Below the pieces are notes generated by a model. The model ran no database searches. It was not told the DNA's origin and saw only the letters and a list, made by a program, of their open reading frames with translations. From NCBI GenBank assembly GCA_024225895.1, contig JAAEMC010000556.1, positions 1 through 15,907 on the forward strand: a stretch of 15,907 nucleotides of DNA, read 5' to 3'. The stretch is from Desulfobacteraceae bacterium. GTDB lineage: Bacteria > Desulfobacterota > Desulfobacteria > Desulfobacterales > Desulfobacteraceae. Of the stretch, positions 13,658-15,907 are shown piece after piece (position 1 is the stretch's first letter; each line of letters opens with the position of its first letter). Made by a program: the position numbers and the translations under genes.

Positions 13658-13685
13658 ATTATAAATATTTTAATGGAAATAACAA
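13658..13685 (-). promoter_or_regulatory. Promoter of the recombinase-kinase-regulator unit
   Basis: Minus strand: -35 TTGTTA (13680-13685, 4 of 6), 16-base spacer, -10 TATAAT (13658-13663, full consensus). The expected start near 13651 is only about 4 bases before the ATG at 13647, so the message would be nearly leaderless. Alternatively translation begins at the ATG at 13626. The surrounding 80 bases are very AT-rich, so chance similarity cannot be excluded. Confidence 0.55.
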
Positions 13686-13743
13686 CTCGCAATATTGTAT
13701 ATTTCTTATTTAATATAAATATAAATGGAATTTTTTTGTTAAA

Positions 13744-13803
13744 CAGGCCACAGCCCAAGGCCGGTTTGCACTTGAAGTAATGGAATCCTTAGAAACCAGG
13801 TGA
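13744..13803 (+). pseudogene. Possible remnant of a coding C-terminus
   Basis: After an AT-rich stretch the base composition changes abruptly near 13742. One plus-strand frame from there reads QATAQGRFALEVMESLETR and then a TGA. It looks protein-like, but there is no start codon or ribosome site and the frame upstream is AT-rich. It may be the tail of a gene lost by rearrangement next to the recombinase. I do not recognise the family, and a 20-codon match to coding style can occur by chance. The rest of 13686-13861 shows nothing else clear, except a weak hairpin with a T6 tract (near 13815-13840, minus strand) that might end the AraC-type gene. Confidence 0.2.
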
Positions 13804-13861
13804 GGTTCATGTAAAAAAGAGAAATGAAAACTTCTGTCATGTTCTCAGGTAATTGGCCTGG

Positions 13862-15907
13862 TCAGGTTAGGGTGCCCTTCCTTAGAATGGTTTTCTTATA
13901 TTCAGACGGCGTCATGCCGGTTTGCGCTTTAAATGCTCTGTTGAATGTAGTTTTGGAGCTGAATCCTTGCTCAAAGGAGATCTCCAGGATCGTCTTTGCA
14001 CTGACATTCAAATTTTCCATGCCTTTTTTTACCGCTTCAATCCGGTAACTGTTAATAAAAGTATTAAAATTCTGGCCCAGACAGGTATTGAGTGCATCCG
14101 TGATCAACCGTTTGGAAATACCCAGCACCGATGCCAGAGAGGCAATGTTTAGATCCGGGTCTCTGTAGGACTCATTTCTTCTCATATGGTCCTGCAGCTT
14201 TTGGCAACAGGCTTTCAGATGCAACATTTCTTTATTATCTTTATCCGGCAGATCGATATAAATGCCCGTCTCTTGTTCAAGTCTTTTAAAAATGGGTTCA
14301 GCCAGGCGGGTGAGCGTTTCCATATTCACATCCTGCTGCGGATTTTCTATACAGATTGCTTTTGTTGTACCGCCTGGAATCACCACCAGGGATTCAGGCT
14401 GGTGTTTAAAAAAATAAGCGGTATCAAAAAAATCTTCTTCTGCATCCAAAGCAGTTGCCTTAACCACCTTATTGGCGGCCCCGGCAAAGGCCAGCATTTT
14501 TTCCGGAAGGTCCAGAAAAGTGGCCGGCCAGTTGATCCCGTCTTTACTTACATAAACCCTGCTTTTCCACTGCTGGCTCTTGCGAACCACCGTATGGACG
14601 GCTTGGGCACTACTGACATCCAGTATGGTTAAAAGGTCTTTTTCAATTTTATCTCTTTGGTATTCTTCTCCTTGCCGCGGTTTTTTGAAGGAAGAGGATG
14701 AATCAAATTCATTCTTAGCTGGTTTGGTTATTTCACGAACAATAGGTGTGGAGATATCAAATACTCCGTGCTTCCATTTGAGACCCCATTGCCGATAAAG
14801 TGATATGGCATTTTGCATAAGCTTTTTTGCCTTGCCTGTTTGGTTTTGGCTCTCTGCGATCCAGCTCAATTTTTCGAGTACCAGGGCTTTTTCATACAGG
14901 GCATCCGGATCTTCTTCCTGCGCTATACGCACATTTTCAAACAAGTCTCTTGCCTTTTCAAGATCGCCTTTAACTCTGAAATTTTCTGCCTGGGCCAACA
15001 AAAGCCGGTATTGATAGACTCCGGGATTATTCTCTGCACACTGCTTTAAAATCTTCAGGTATCTTTTAACTTGTTTTGGGTCCTTACCCTCGTTGATTTC
15101 CACTATAGCGGCTAAAAAACAGAAACAATAATGTGGCAGACTGATGCGCTCCCTTTTAATCATGGATTCTATGTCTTGTTTGAATTTGAAGGCGACGTCA
15201 TACCTTCCGCAGTAAAAGGCGGTATAGAATTTATAGAAGACAAGATCTTCCAGAAGTTTTGAAAATTGATCTTTTCCAAACAAGTCGCTGCCCAGTTCCC
15301 AAGGCGTTGTCCCCCCCTGTTTCAGATTATCAAACATACGCTTAAAGACATCCAGAAATGACAGGCCGAAAAAGTTCCTCAAACGTTCCAGTACGGCCTT
15401 TTCCCCGGCAATCTTTTGAAGTATCCGATCCAGCGGGGCGCCGGCAAACATCAGGTAGTACAATGATAAACATGTATGATAAACGTAATACTCATGATCT
15501 CCCTGCCGAAGACATTCATTTTGACCTTTTTCAAGGGCGGATAGGGCTTCCGGCATAGACCAGTGATCCAGATAGTAGAGAGAGATAAACAGCACTCTTC
15601 CTCTGAGTATTTCGTTTCCATGTTCATTGTTGATTTCATTAGCAAGGGTACCCAGTTTCTTGCCCCACTTTGCCGAACCTGTGATCCAGTTGAATACCAT
15701 CCCAAAAACAATGCAAAGGAAAGGAGTCTCTGCTGAACTCCCGTATCTTAAGTTATACTCAATACCAATAGACGCGACCAAAGGAAGATACTTGGTATGG
15801 TTTAAAAAAAAAGAAATACTGACCAAAGATGTTAATATTTTTACAATCTGCCGGGGGCGGCCTTGTTGTGGCATTTTTTTTCTTTTTAGAGCAGATGATC
15901 GCTTGGC
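13862..15907 (-). CDS. Large signalling protein, C-terminal part: TPR-like region, GAF-like region, AraC-type DNA-binding domain (5' end outside window)
   Basis: The frame runs from the window edge to a TGA at 13862, at least 681 residues. An ATG at 15874 (used for numbering) has no ribosome site, the frame is open before it, and the text after it (LPLVASIGIEYNLRYGSS, PFLCIVFGMVF) resembles the mid-protein region after the AAA ATPase of large kinase/ATPase/TPR/GAF sensor proteins. The gene therefore probably starts beyond the window. Regions: helical repeats, TPR-like (about 80-370, e.g. YQYRLLLAQAENFRVKGD, ALYRQWGLKW-like endings); a degenerate GAF-like stretch (about 400-532: SLVVIPGGTTKAICIEN); and an AraC/XylS double helix-turn-helix (about 572-665: NIASLASVLGISKRLITDAL; GFSSKTTFNRAFKAQTGMTPSEYKK). 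In related large sensors the GAF is followed by a histidine kinase; here an AraC output takes its place. It is likely a cytosolic regulator with unknown input and targets. Confidence 0.82.
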   Translation of the reverse strand, partial: AKRSSALKRKKMPQQGRPRQIVKILTSLVSISFFLNHTKYLPLVASIGIEYNLRYGSSAETPFLCIVFGMVFNWITGSAKWGKKLGTLANEINNEHGNEILRGRVLFISLYYLDHWSMPEALSALEKGQNECLRQGDHEYYVYHTCLSLYYLMFAGAPLDRILQKIAGEKAVLERLRNFFGLSFLDVFKRMFDNLKQGGTTPWELGSDLFGKDQFSKLLEDLVFYKFYTAFYCGRYDVAFKFKQDIESMIKRERISLPHYCFCFLAAIVEINEGKDPKQVKRYLKILKQCAENNPGVYQYRLLLAQAENFRVKGDLEKARDLFENVRIAQEEDPDALYEKALVLEKLSWIAESQNQTGKAKKLMQNAISLYRQWGLKWKHGVFDISTPIVREITKPAKNEFDSSSSFKKPRQGEEYQRDKIEKDLLTILDVSSAQAVHTVVRKSQQWKSRVYVSKDGINWPATFLDLPEKMLAFAGAANKVVKATALDAEEDFFDTAYFFKHQPESLVVIPGGTTKAICIENPQQDVNMETLTRLAEPIFKRLEQETGIYIDLPDKDNKEMLHLKACCQKLQDHMRRNESYRDPDLNIASLASVLGISKRLITDALNTCLGQNFNTFINSYRIEAVKKGMENLNVSAKTILEISFEQGFSSKTTFNRAFKAQTGMTPSEYKKTILRKGTLT

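Noticed and set aside
12655..13861. attI/attC cassette array next to the IntI-like recombinase
   Set aside because: I found no imperfect-palindrome sites with the RYYYAAC/GTTRRRY core on either side; the flanks are ordinary genes.
13824..14048. Plus-strand frame of 74 codons over the end of the AraC-type gene
   Set aside because: It is antisense to a well-supported AraC domain, has no ribosome site and shows no recognisable family.

Overview
The window looks like chromosomal DNA from an anaerobic, probably sulfate-reducing member of the Desulfobacterota (Desulfobacteraceae-like). The reasons are moderate GC content, a TPP-controlled thiSGH operon, a cobalamin-controlled ThiC paralogue next to cobT (the deltaproteobacterial route to benzimidazole), an integron-integrase-type recombinase and NtrC-type two-component genes. 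The taxonomy is inference from gene content only.

Layout. (1) 1-1373, minus strand: consensus-like promoter, TPP riboswitch, thiS, thiG and the start of thiH, the thiazole branch of thiamin synthesis. (2) 1486-3066, minus strand: a membrane class III nucleotide cyclase with HAMP domain and atypical purine-binding residues. (3) 3125-5804, plus strand: promoter, cobalamin riboswitch, intrinsic terminator, a ThiC-family protein best read as 5-hydroxybenzimidazole synthase (BzaF), and cobT overlapping its 3' end. Together they form a B12-repressed unit that makes and activates the lower ligand of a cobamide. (4) 5885-10122, minus strand: a six-gene operon with an exported heavy-metal-associated (HMA) protein, an exported Cys-rich DUF2318 protein, a membrane-anchored Cys-less HMA-like protein, a MacB/FtsX-type permease, its ATPase and an isoprenylcysteine-methyltransferase/MddA-like membrane protein. 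Its ABC core resembles the one in Campylobacter Cj1658-Cj1665 and enterobacterial Fet iron systems, but no Ftr1 permease or P19/FetP partner lies here. The promoter carries a dyad inside the -35/-10 spacer and phased palindromic boxes upstream. (5) 10182-13685, minus strand: an NtrC-type response regulator, a membrane histidine kinase and an integron-integrase-like recombinase. The recombinase stop codon overlaps the GTG start of the kinase, so the three read as one transcription unit behind a strong promoter. The recombinase has Asn in place of the first His of the HxxR box. (6) 13862-15907, minus strand: the C-terminal part of a large signalling protein (helical TPR-like region, degenerate GAF-like region, AraC-type DNA-binding domain). 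Its frame stays open to the window edge.

The most interesting parts are the riboswitch-bzaF-cobT unit, the metal-type ABC operon with its structured promoter, the recombinase-two-component arrangement and the AraC-terminated signalling chimera. No tRNA, rRNA, CRISPR array, insertion sequence or attC-like cassette site was recognised.
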